Shown in pieces: positions 25,054-33,054 of a DNA stretch of 64,000 bases (the first letter of the stretch is position 1; every line of letters begins with the position of its first letter). Origin of the DNA: Paracoccus sp. JM45 (GTDB lineage: Bacteria > Pseudomonadota > Alphaproteobacteria > Rhodobacterales > Rhodobacteraceae); the NCBI RefSeq assembly GCF_003590715.1, contig NZ_QQVY01000011.1:1-64000 (forward strand). Direction: 5' to 3'. Both the position numbers and the translations under genes were made by a program. The notes below the pieces were generated by a model. That model did not search any database. It was not told the DNA's origin and worked only from the letters and a program-made list of their open reading frames with translations.

Positions 25054-26027
25054 TCGATCTGTTATCCTATGGCGCGTTTTTCCTGACCATGGCACTTAGC
25101 TATTCGGTGATCTGTCTGGGCCTGAATGTGCAATGGGGCCAGACGGGGCTGTTCAATGTCGGCGTGGCGGGGTTCGTGGCGGTGGGGGCCTATATCTCGG
25201 CTGTGCTGACAACGCCCGAAACGGCGGAGCGGTTGGGCGGCTTCCATATGCCCATCGCCTTGGGCTGGTTGGGCGGAGGACTGGGGGCGGCGTTCCTGTC
25301 GGCGCTGGTCGGCGCGGTGACGCTGCGCCTGCGGGCGGATTATCTGGCCATTGCCACATTCGGTGCGGCGGTGGTGATCCAGCTGGTGCTGCTGAACCTT
25401 GAAACCATCACCGGCGGGCCATTTGGCATCGGCTTTATCCCGCGCCCCTTTGGCGATCTGGCGACCAATGCCAACGCTTTCGGTCTTGCCAATCTGGTTC
25501 TGATGGCGGTGCTTGTTCTGGTCACATATCTGGTGCTGGAACATCTGGTCAGGTCCCCTTGGGGCCGCGTTCTGCGCGCCATCCGTGAAGACGAGGACGC
25601 CGCCCGCGCCCTTGGCAAAAGCCCTGAACGCTTTCGCCTGCAGGCTTTTGCCCTTGGCGGTTTCGTCATGGGCTTGGGCGGTGCGGCGCAGGCGCATTTC
25701 ATCGGTTTTATCGCGCCTGACAACTATTTGCCGACGTTGACCTTTCAGGTCTGGACCATGCTGATCATCGGGGGGGCGGGCAATATGCGGGGCGCGATTC
25801 TTGGCGGTGTGCTGGTCTGGGGCATCTGGGCGATGTCGGGCAATCTGGTGTCACAGCTGTTTCCGGCGGAACATCAGGCGCGCGCTTCGTCTTTGCAGAT
25901 CGTGATGATCGGCGTGGCGCTTTGTGCCGTCCTGCTGATGCGCCCGCGCGGAATTCTGGGCGAGGTGAAGACCCTGTCCCGCCATCTTGGCCCCCGCAAA
26001 CCCGAAGACACTGTTCGTGAAGGATAA
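25050..26027 (+). CDS. LIV-type ABC importer permease (LivM-like, second system)
   Basis: The start MIDLLSYGAFF overlaps the livH stop as ATGA and gives 325 residues; the longer open frame upstream is inside livH. LivM marks are LNVQWGQTGLFNVGVAGF, LRLRADYLAIATFG and the loop AIREDEDAARALGKSP. It completes the channel with the LivH-like protein. The aldo/keto reductase-Rid fusion gene begins four bases after it ends, which links uptake with metabolism. Confidence 0.92.
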   Translation: MIDLLSYGAFFLTMALSYSVICLGLNVQWGQTGLFNVGVAGFVAVGAYISAVLTTPETAERLGGFHMPIALGWLGGGLGAAFLSALVGAVTLRLRADYLAIATFGAAVVIQLVLLNLETITGGPFGIGFIPRPFGDLATNANAFGLANLVLMAVLVLVTYLVLEHLVRSPWGRVLRAIREDEDAARALGKSPERFRLQAFALGGFVMGLGGAAQAHFIGFIAPDNYLPTLTFQVWTMLIIGGAGNMRGAILGGVLVWGIWAMSGNLVSQLFPAEHQARASSLQIVMIGVALCAVLLMRPRGILGEVKTLSRHLGPRKPEDTVREG

Positions 26028-26031
26028 CCCC

Positions 26032-27495
26032 ATGGCAATGACGCCCGAACGCACCGAACTGGCCCCCGGTCTGGACATCAGCAGGCTGGTCTGCGGGCTG
26101 TGGCAGGTGGCCGACCTTGAAAAGGACGGCACGCTGTTGGACCCTGTGATTGCCGCTGACAGCCTTGCGGCTTATGTGCGCGACGGTTTCGACAGCTTCG
26201 ATATGGCCGACCATTACGGATCGGCCGAGGTGATCACCGGCGAATTGACCTCGCGCAGCGACACGCCTGATACCGTTCGCGCTTTTACCAAGTGGTGCCC
26301 CGAACCCGGCCCCATGACCGCCGAAATCGTGCGGGCAGGGGTGCAGGACCGTCTTGACCGCCTGCGGACCCCCAAGGTCGATCTGCTGCAATTCCATTGG
26401 TGGAGCTTTGACGACCCTCGCTGGCTGGACGCCCTGCGCCAGCTGCAGGCATTGCAGGCCGAAGGTCTGATCGGGGCCATCGGCGTGACCAATTTCGACG
26501 CCATCCACCTTGAGGTGGCGCTGGCCGAGGGCATTCCGATTGTGTCCAACCAGGTGTCGTTTTCGCTGGTTGACCGTCGCGCTGCGGGGGATCTGACGGC
26601 GCTTTGTGCCAGATGGGGCGTGCGCCTGCTGGCCTATGGCACGCTGTCGGGGGGCTTTTTGTCGTCGCGCTGGCTGGGCAAACCGGAACCCGTCGATATC
26701 CCCGATTGGAGCCGGATGAAATACAAACGCTTTATCGATCAGGCAGGCGGCTGGGATGCCTTCCAGACCCTGCTGGGGGCTGCGGACCGGATCGCCCGCA
26801 AGCATGGCGTGTCCCTTTCCAATGTCGCCAGCCGCTGGGTGCTGGAACAGCCTGCCGTTGCTGCCACCATTATTGGCGCAAGAATTTCGGAAAGCGAACA
26901 TCGCGCTGACAATCTGAACGTCTTCGGTTTTGCGCTGGATGCCAATGATCACGCCCTGTTGGAGGCGGCCTTTGCGGGTATGCCGATGATTGCGGGCGAT
27001 TGCGGCGATGAATACCGCAAGCCGCCCTTCCTGACCGCCTCGGGTGATTTAAGCCACCATCTGAGCGCCATCGCGCCGGTCTATCCGGCCAGCCCCAATG
27101 CCGCTTTGCCTGATCGTGCATGGGTGCTGACCCACAGCAAATGGGAACCTATTGCCGGATACTGTCGTGCCATGCGGGTCGGCAACAGGGTGCTGGTATC
27201 GGGCACCACGGCGACGCATGGGGATGACCATGCCGTTGCGCCGCAGAATGCCGCGGCGCAGGCGACCTATGTTCTGGACAAGATCGTGGCGGCGGTCCGT
27301 GCCCATGGCGGTGGCCCCGAACATATCGTCCGTACCCGCGTCTATCTGACCGATATCGACGATTGCGAGGCTGTGGCCCGCGTCCACGGGCGCTTTTTCG
27401 GTGAGGTCCAACCGGCAAACACCCTGTTGCAGGTCGCAGCCCTTGCCGGCCCCTATAAGGTGGAAATAGAGGCCGAGGCCGTTATTCCCGACTAA
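26032..27495 (+). CDS. Aldo/keto reductase fused to a C-terminal Rid (YjgF)-like domain
   Basis: The ATG at 26032 (AAGGATAACCCC upstream) gives 487 residues in two parts. Residues 1 to about 320 are an aldo/keto reductase with DMADHYG (Asp, Tyr), FTKWCPE (Lys) and QFHWW (His). The last 130 or so residues are a RidA-like fold (SGTTATHGDD, HIVRTRVYLTDI, VEIEAEAV). The position of the catalytic RidA arginine is Asn463 here, in PANTLLQVAAL, so classic imine deaminase activity is doubtful; the domain resembles Rid subfamilies that lack this residue. It ends the importer operon and overlaps the converging MacB-like gene by 14 bases. It may channel a reactive ketone or imine intermediate. Confidence 0.88.
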   Translation: MAMTPERTELAPGLDISRLVCGLWQVADLEKDGTLLDPVIAADSLAAYVRDGFDSFDMADHYGSAEVITGELTSRSDTPDTVRAFTKWCPEPGPMTAEIVRAGVQDRLDRLRTPKVDLLQFHWWSFDDPRWLDALRQLQALQAEGLIGAIGVTNFDAIHLEVALAEGIPIVSNQVSFSLVDRRAAGDLTALCARWGVRLLAYGTLSGGFLSSRWLGKPEPVDIPDWSRMKYKRFIDQAGGWDAFQTLLGAADRIARKHGVSLSNVASRWVLEQPAVAATIIGARISESEHRADNLNVFGFALDANDHALLEAAFAGMPMIAGDCGDEYRKPPFLTASGDLSHHLSAIAPVYPASPNAALPDRAWVLTHSKWEPIAGYCRAMRVGNRVLVSGTTATHGDDHAVAPQNAAAQATYVLDKIVAAVRAHGGGPEHIVRTRVYLTDIDDCEAVARVHGRFFGEVQPANTLLQVAALAGPYKVEIEAEAVIPD

Positions 27496-29428
27496 GCGCC
27501 ACCACCGGATCAAGCCGCGCGGCGGATCGGGCGGGTAGAAAGCCGAAGGTGATGCCGATCAGGGTCGATGACAGGAAGGCCGCCACGATCGACAATGTCG
27601 AAAAGCTGATCCTGACGCTGTCGGACAGGGTGGCGGCCAAAGTGCCGCTGCCCCATGCAAAGGCGATGCCCAGAACGCCGCCGATCAGACAGACCAGCAC
27701 AGATTCGATCAGGAATTGCGACACGATATCCATGCGCCTTGCGCCGATGGCGATGCGGACGCCGATCTCTTTCGTGCGTTCGGTCACAGAGACAAGCATG
27801 ATGTTCATGACACCGATGCCACCGACCGCCAGCGAAATCACCGCAATCACCCCGACCAGCAGCGTCATGGTCTGCGTGGTGGCAGACAGGGTTTCACGGA
27901 TGGAATCGCTGTTTTGCGTAAAGAAATCGGTGACCCCGTGGCGCGACAACAGCAGGGCGCTGATCTGCGCCTGTGCCGCATCGGTTTCGAAACCGTTCGC
28001 CACCTGAACCTCGATCGAGGACAGATAGCCTTGGCCCGACACCCGCGACATGACCGTGGTATAGGGCATCCAGACGTTCAGCGACTCGGGGCCGAAGCTG
28101 GCACCACTGGACCGCACCACGCCGATGATCCGCACCGGAACCTGCCCCAGATGCAGCACCTGACCCAAAGGATCGACGCCATCATCGAAGAAGGTGTCGC
28201 GCGTATCCTCGTCAATGATTGCGGCTTGTGTGCGCGTGGCGACATCATCGGCGTCGAACAGGGTGCCTGCCACGGTCAGATAGGAATGGGCATCGAAATA
28301 ATCGTTGACCACGCCATTGATCTGCACGGTCGCTTCGGCGCTGCCATGGCGCGCCGTCGCGCTGGAGGACACGGCAGGCGACACCCCTTTGGCATAATCG
28401 GCCAGTGCAAGGGCATCGGCATCGGATGGCACCAGCGTTTCGATCCGGTCGGCATCACGTCGTCCGAAGCCCGATCCCGCGCGGATGGTGATCGTATTCG
28501 TGCCAAGCGATGAAATGTTTTCCAGCACTTTTTGCTGGCTTCCCGTTCCCAATGCCACCACCAGCACGACCGATGCGATACCGATGATAATCCCCAGCAT
28601 GGTCAGAAAACTGCGAATCCGGTGCGCCATCATGGCAATCAGCGCCATATTCAACGCCTCGGACAGGCGGGACAAGGCAGCAAAGCGTGACGGTTTGGCG
28701 TCGGGTGATTGGCGTGGCGCGGCAGCGAGGGATTTATAGCCGCTGTCGGACAGGATTTTGCCGTCGCTGATTTCGATGGTGCGATGCGCGTGGGCGGCCA
28801 CCTTGGGGTCATGGGTGACCATGATGATCGTATGGCCCTGACGGTTCAGGTCCAGCAACAGCTCGATCAGCTCGGCCGAGCTTTTGCTGTCCAGCGCGCC
28901 GGTGGGTTCGTCGGCCAGAATGACCTCTCCGCCATTCATCAGGGCGCGGGCGACGGAAACACGCTGTTGCTGACCGCCAGACAATTCGGATGGCTTGTGA
29001 TCCAGACGGCTTTCCAGCCCCAACCGCGTCAGCAGATCGCGGGCGCGTTTGCGGCGGATGTCGCGGGGGATACCGGCATAGATGGCCGGAACCTCGACGT
29101 TGCCGACCGCATCCAGATCGCCAAGCAACTGGTATCGCTGGAAGATGAAACCGAAGCGTTCACGCCGCAGTTCGGCCTGCGTGTCGGGTTCCAGCTGGGA
29201 TACATCGCGCCCGTCGAAATGGTAATCGCCGCTGGTGGGGCGGTCCAGACAGCCCATGATATTCATCAGCGTCGATTTCCCCGACCCCGATTGCCCGATG
29301 ATGGCGACCATTTCGCCGGGCCAGATGTCCAGATCGACATCGCGCAACGGCGTGACGGTTTCGCTGCCTGCGGTAAAGCTGCGGGTAATGTTGCGGATGC
29401 TGATGATGGGGCGGGGCGCGCTGTCCAT
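27482..29428 (-). CDS. macB: MacB-type ABC exporter, ATPase-permease
   Basis: The 648-residue protein has an N-terminal ATPase with Walker [25 protein letters not shown] and Walker B VILADEPTGALD. The C-terminal part has one membrane helix near SFLTMLGIIIGIASVVLV, a large periplasmic MacB_PCD domain and three helices of FtsX type (VGGIGVMNIMLVSVTERTKEIG, seen around GIGVMNIML). E. coli MacB has the same length and order. MacB works as a mechanotransmitter with MacA and an outer-membrane duct to expel toxins, macrolides or secreted peptides. The MacA-like gene is three bases upstream; no TolC-like gene is seen. Confidence 0.9.
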   Translation of the reverse strand: MDSAPRPIISIRNITRSFTAGSETVTPLRDVDLDIWPGEMVAIIGQSGSGKSTLMNIMGCLDRPTSGDYHFDGRDVSQLEPDTQAELRRERFGFIFQRYQLLGDLDAVGNVEVPAIYAGIPRDIRRKRARDLLTRLGLESRLDHKPSELSGGQQQRVSVARALMNGGEVILADEPTGALDSKSSAELIELLLDLNRQGHTIIMVTHDPKVAAHAHRTIEISDGKILSDSGYKSLAAAPRQSPDAKPSRFAALSRLSEALNMALIAMMAHRIRSFLTMLGIIIGIASVVLVVALGTGSQQKVLENISSLGTNTITIRAGSGFGRRDADRIETLVPSDADALALADYAKGVSPAVSSSATARHGSAEATVQINGVVNDYFDAHSYLTVAGTLFDADDVATRTQAAIIDEDTRDTFFDDGVDPLGQVLHLGQVPVRIIGVVRSSGASFGPESLNVWMPYTTVMSRVSGQGYLSSIEVQVANGFETDAAQAQISALLLSRHGVTDFFTQNSDSIRETLSATTQTMTLLVGVIAVISLAVGGIGVMNIMLVSVTERTKEIGVRIAIGARRMDIVSQFLIESVLVCLIGGVLGIAFAWGSGTLAATLSDSVRISFSTLSIVAAFLSSTLIGITFGFLPARSAARLDPVVALSRE

Positions 29429-29430
29429 GG

Positions 29431-30600
29431 TCAGAACATCGGCGGGCCCATACGGCCCCCGTCGCTGGCTTTGGGTTTGGTGGCCACGGTGGTGCCGGTG
29501 ATAACCAGATCACCCTGCGCCACGCCGTCGCTGATTTCGGCAGTCAGACGGTTGTCCAGCCCGACGGTAACCGACCGGTGGTCTATGCCACCGGTGGCGG
29601 GGTCCAGCACATCGACATAGGTGCCGCCCGGATCACGCTTGATCGCGGCGGATGGCACGGTCAGCACATCGTCGGCGCGGGCCAGTTCGATGCTGACTTC
29701 GGCGGTCATACCGATACGCAGCTTGCCGTCGGGGTTCGCGACCTCCAACAACCCGTTGTAATAGATTGCACTGTCCGAGGAGATGGTGTCGCTTTCCTCG
29801 ATTTCCGTCGGTGCAGGTTCGATATCACGCACCACGGCGTGAAAGGGGGTATCGGCGGCGCCAAGTGTGGTGAAGGTGACGTTCTGGTCCTTGGCGACAT
29901 TCATCACATCCGCCTCGGAGATTTCGGCCTTGACCAGCATGGTGGACAGATCGGCGATCTTGACGATGGTGGGGGCCGATTGGGTGGCGTTGACGGTCTG
30001 TCCTTCCTGCACGACGACCGCAACGACCGTTCCATCAATGGGGGCGGTGATGCGGGTGCGTTCCAGCGCGACCTTGGCGCTGGAAACCGTCACCTCGGCG
30101 CTGGATTTCTGCGCCTCTAGTGCGTCCAGATCGGCGGTATAGACCGCGACATTCGCCGCCGCCGTATCTACGGTTTCCTGGGTCGAGATATTCTGTTTGC
30201 CCAGTTCCTGATACCGCGTCAGCGTGATGCGGGCCTGTGACAGCGTGGCAGCCTTGGCGGCAATCTGTGCGGTGATATTGGCAAGATCGGCATCGGCCTG
30301 CAGCACGGTGTTCTGCTGGTCCTGTGAATCGATCTGGGCAATCAGATCACCGGCCTTGACCTGATCGCCAAGCGCGACTGCAAGTGTTTCGATCTGCCCC
30401 GAGGCACGCGCCCCGACGCTGACCAGCTGTGACGCCTCTAGCATGCCGGATGCCAGAACGGTTTCAGCAACCGATCCCCGTTCGACACGGGCCGTGACAG
30501 GGGTAGTGAGGTTATCGTCCCCGTTGAATTTCATCCAGCCGAGGTCTAGTCCCGACAGGATCACAACAACGGCCAGAATATGGATCTTGCGTAATTTCAT
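29431..30600 (-). CDS. macA: MacA-type periplasmic adaptor (HlyD family)
   Basis: The 389-residue protein has an N-terminal membrane anchor (HILAVVVILSGLDLGW) and then the lipoyl/barrel-sandwich segment VGARASGQIETLAVALGDQV, of which VGARASGQI is the hallmark. A long alpha-helical hairpin follows (about residues 105-185), then beta-barrel and membrane-proximal domains. It links the MacB exporter to an outer-membrane channel. It is the first gene of the pair; the small secreted protein genes lie upstream in the same direction after a 61-base gap. Confidence 0.9.
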   Translation of the reverse strand: MKLRKIHILAVVVILSGLDLGWMKFNGDDNLTTPVTARVERGSVAETVLASGMLEASQLVSVGARASGQIETLAVALGDQVKAGDLIAQIDSQDQQNTVLQADADLANITAQIAAKAATLSQARITLTRYQELGKQNISTQETVDTAAANVAVYTADLDALEAQKSSAEVTVSSAKVALERTRITAPIDGTVVAVVVQEGQTVNATQSAPTIVKIADLSTMLVKAEISEADVMNVAKDQNVTFTTLGAADTPFHAVVRDIEPAPTEIEESDTISSDSAIYYNGLLEVANPDGKLRIGMTAEVSIELARADDVLTVPSAAIKRDPGGTYVDVLDPATGGIDHRSVTVGLDNRLTAEISDGVAQGDLVITGTTVATKPKASDGGRMGPPMF

Positions 30601-30661
30601 CGGGAAGGCTCTCTGACTGAGGTAGGGGGCCCGAACGACAGGTGCCGTTCGGGATATCGGA

Positions 30662-31144
30662 TCAGTTTCTAAAGCTGCTCATCAGGCCCAGAACGGTGAC
30701 GATGCGCTTGGTGTTGCTGTCGACCAGAACCAGATGGTCATCAACCGAACGATATTCCTGACCACGCGGCGCGGGTCCGAATTTGCTGTGGTCATTGCGC
30801 GTCACCCGCGGACCATTGGCACCGTTCGCACCGCGCGAGGGGGCCTTATGCGCCTCGGCCTTTGCATCCTGGTGCGGGGCCACCTGCTGGCTGCGGCTTG
30901 GCTGGGCAGGGGTCGGTTGCGCGCGGCTTTGCTGCGCGGGGGCTGCGCGGCTAGGGGCCTTTTTGTCGGCTTTATCGGCATCTTTATGGTCGGAATGCTG
31001 GTCGCGTTGGTTGCCCTGCGTTTCTTGCTGGGTGCAGTGCTGGTCGCGGCCGCATTCATCGCTTTTCGGGCCATCGGCAAAGGCCGCGGGAACGGTGCTG
31101 AAGCTTAGGGCGATGGCGGTGGCAAGAAGGGTGGTACGACGCAT
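30662..31144 (-). CDS. Exported protein with a C-terminal RcnB-like segment
   Basis: The start MRRTTLLATAIAL gives 160 residues; an ATG four codons upstream is an alternative. A signal peptide ends at AAFADG. Next comes CGRDQHCTQQ, nearly the same as CDRGQAHCTQQ in the following gene. A long hydrophilic stretch rich in Ala, Gln, Pro, Ser and His then leads to a C-terminal VDDHLVLVDSNTKRI block like the end of RcnB proteins, which act in nickel/cobalt balance in the periplasm. The histidine-rich middle could bind metal, but that is inference. Confidence 0.65.
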   Translation of the reverse strand: MRRTTLLATAIALSFSTVPAAFADGPKSDECGRDQHCTQQETQGNQRDQHSDHKDADKADKKAPSRAAPAQQSRAQPTPAQPSRSQQVAPHQDAKAEAHKAPSRGANGANGPRVTRNDHSKFGPAPRGQEYRSVDDHLVLVDSNTKRIVTVLGLMSSFRN

Positions 31145-31197
31145 GGTATGTTCCATTTTCTTTGTTAAGCAGGTTTTCGTTACAGCGCTTGAAACGC

Positions 31198-31536
31198 TTA
31201 TTTCTTCACGTCGTCCGGAGTGCCGGGGATATGCTTGGGCTGGGTCTGCTGCGCGTTGCTGTTGGTTTGCTGGGTGCGCGTCGTTGTGGTGGTGGTCGTA
31301 GTTTTAGGCGTCGAAGTGGTGGTGCGGCTGGATTGCGAATGGGTGGTCGGGGCTGCTTTGGTCGTGGTCGACTGGCTGCGGGTCGTCTGCGCGGGCGACT
31401 TGGTTTGCTGCTGTTGCTGCGTGCAATGTGCCTGACCGCGGTCGCAATCGGCGGTTTTGGTGCCCGCGGCAAAGGTCGCGGGAACAGCGGTGAAGGTCAG
31501 GGCAGCGGCGGTGGCCAGAAGGGTCAGGTAACGCAT
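31198..31536 (-). CDS. Small exported threonine/glutamine-rich protein
   Basis: The 112-residue product has a signal peptide (MRYLTLLATAAALTF, cleavage near ATFAAG), then CDRGQAHCTQQ. The rest is a low-complexity tail of Thr, Ser, Gln and Lys, including a run of eight threonines. The N-terminal 40 residues closely match the adjacent RcnB-like protein, so the genes arose by duplication and diverged behind the cysteine pair. No known domain can be assigned. The gene lies between two other small exported-protein genes on the same strand. Confidence 0.6.
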   Translation of the reverse strand: MRYLTLLATAAALTFTAVPATFAAGTKTADCDRGQAHCTQQQQQTKSPAQTTRSQSTTTKAAPTTHSQSSRTTTSTPKTTTTTTTTRTQQTNSNAQQTQPKHIPGTPDDVKK

Positions 31537-31596
31537 GTGATATATCCTTGTTCTTTTATCGTAAGTTTATCTTGATCCCCCGAGGGGACCCGCAAA

Positions 31597-32115
31597 TCAG
31601 CCGTTATTAGCGTGTGCGGGGCGTCCGCCATGGGGTGGCTTTGGCATCGATGCCTCGGCTTTGGTCAGGCGGTCGATCTGTTCGGGCGACAGGCTGGTGC
31701 GGATGCTTCGGGCCGCGCGCTTCAGTTCAGCCGCTTGTGGCGTGCCCTGAAGGGGACCTTCGGCAAGCATTTCCGCCAACAACGGGCGCTGTCCGTCAGC
31801 GGCATGCGGGCGTTGGGCCTGCGTGTCGCGATTATCGCTGCGGGTGGGGGCATTGCTGCCATTGGCGTCCGGCCGACGGGGCTGGGCTTGCAACAGCGCG
31901 TTGCGGTAATCCTGCCAGACGGCACGTTGGGTCCGATCAAGATGCAGATCGCCCTCGACCGAGGCCAGCATCTTCGCGATCGGACCATCGCCATTCTGAC
32001 GCTGGCCCGCGGGTGCGGTGTTCTGGGCATAACGGTCGCCGTTCTGGGCCATGGCGGGAACAACACCCGATACCATGGTCAGGGCGACCAACCCCGTGAT
32101 AATCTTGTTGCGCAT
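31597..32115 (-). CDS. Spy/CpxP-like exported protein
   Basis: The 172-residue protein has a signal peptide ending at AMAQNG. Two helical stretches, DLHLDRTQRAVWQDYRNALL and TSLSPEQIDRLTKAEASM, carry the LTxxQ-like repeats (LDRTQ, LSPEQ) typical of the Spy/CpxP/ZraP family. These act as periplasmic chaperones or feedback sensors for envelope-stress two-component systems. The gene is divergent from an OmpR-type regulator gene 213 bases away, which is the arrangement of cpxP-cpxRA. It may therefore be a target or modulator of that system. Confidence 0.72.
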   Translation of the reverse strand: MRNKIITGLVALTMVSGVVPAMAQNGDRYAQNTAPAGQRQNGDGPIAKMLASVEGDLHLDRTQRAVWQDYRNALLQAQPRRPDANGSNAPTRSDNRDTQAQRPHAADGQRPLLAEMLAEGPLQGTPQAAELKRAARSIRTSLSPEQIDRLTKAEASMPKPPHGGRPAHANNG

Positions 32116-32222
32116 CGCGTATTCCTTTCGCGTCTTGCAGTCTTCGGTGATCTATATGGACCCACGATATGTCCCGACTAGGTCCGGCACGTATCGAAAG
32201 GTTTCTGCATGGGGGAAAGTTG

Positions 32223-32263
32223 TGTCTGAATGTTTCCGGCCCGCTGGCGGCAACATTCGGACA
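32223..32263. promoter_or_regulatory. Inverted repeat between the Spy-like gene and the response regulator
   Basis: Arms TGTCTGAATGTT (32223-32234) and AACATTCGGACA (32252-32263) pair at 11 of 12 positions, and an inner CCG/CGG can extend the dyad. It lies 65 bases before the regulator start in the divergent region. It may be an operator for the response regulator or an mRNA leader hairpin; this is not decided by sequence. Confidence 0.5.
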
Positions 32264-32328
32264 TAAAACTATCTGCTGCACAGGGCATTGCGGGGCTATA
32301 GTCTGGGCATGAAAAGGATCTGACCCCT

Positions 32329-33054
32329 ATGCCGAACGCCCCCTCTATCCTGATTGTCGATGACGACCACGAGATCCGGACCCTGCTTGCCCGCTATCTA
32401 ACGGGGCAACAGTTCAGGGTCCAATCTGCCGCCAACCGGCGCGAATGCGATGCCTGTATTGCCCAGAGCCTGCCTGATCTGGTGGTGCTGGATGTCATGC
32501 TGCCCGATGGATCGGGACTGGAAATCTGCCGCACCCTGCGTACCCATCATCCCCATCTGCCGATCATCATGCTGACGGCCCTGAAAGAGGATGTGGACCG
32601 CATCATCGGACTGGAAATCGGGGCCGATGACTATCTGGGCAAACCCTTCAACCCGCGCGAACTGGTCGCCCGTATCAAGGCCGTCCTGCGCCGTGCTGTC
32701 ATGGATGAACCTGTCCTTGAACTGGCCCACAGCTATGACATGGGCGGTTTCGCAGTCAATCTGGAAGCCCGCAGTGTGACCGACCCCGAGGGCGAGGAGG
32801 TCGAGCTGACCGGTGCAGAATTCGACCTGCTGCGCGTCTTTCTGGACCGTCCGGGGCGGTTGTTGTCGCGTGACCAGTTGCTGGATCTGACCAAGGGCCG
32901 CAACCGCGATCCGTTGGACCGGTCGATCGACGTGCTGATCAGCCGGCTGCGTCGCAAACTGAACGAAAAGGTTGACGAACCGGCGTTCCGCACTGTTCGC
33001 AACGGTGGCTATCAACTGGCGCTGCCCGTCGTTCCGCAGGCCCGCGCCAGATGA
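32329..33054 (+). CDS. OmpR-family response regulator
   Basis: The 241-residue protein has a receiver domain with the acidic pocket DDD (11-13), phosphoacceptor Asp55 in VVLDVMLPD, Thr in MLTAL and Lys in GKPFNPREL. The winged-helix DNA-binding domain follows (LTGAEFDLLRVFLDRPGR, DRSIDVLISRLRRKL). It is translated together with the kinase gene through an ATGA overlap. Likely targets are its own operon and the divergent Spy-like and MacAB genes, by analogy with CpxR. Confidence 0.92.
   Translation: MPNAPSILIVDDDHEIRTLLARYLTGQQFRVQSAANRRECDACIAQSLPDLVVLDVMLPDGSGLEICRTLRTHHPHLPIIMLTALKEDVDRIIGLEIGADDYLGKPFNPRELVARIKAVLRRAVMDEPVLELAHSYDMGGFAVNLEARSVTDPEGEEVELTGAEFDLLRVFLDRPGRLLSRDQLLDLTKGRNRDPLDRSIDVLISRLRRKLNEKVDEPAFRTVRNGGYQLALPVVPQARAR

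Noticed and set aside
25765..26952. Minus-strand open frame of 395 codons
   Set aside because: It overlaps the end of LivM and the aldo/keto reductase part of the fusion gene on the other strand. No ribosome site or known motif supports it.
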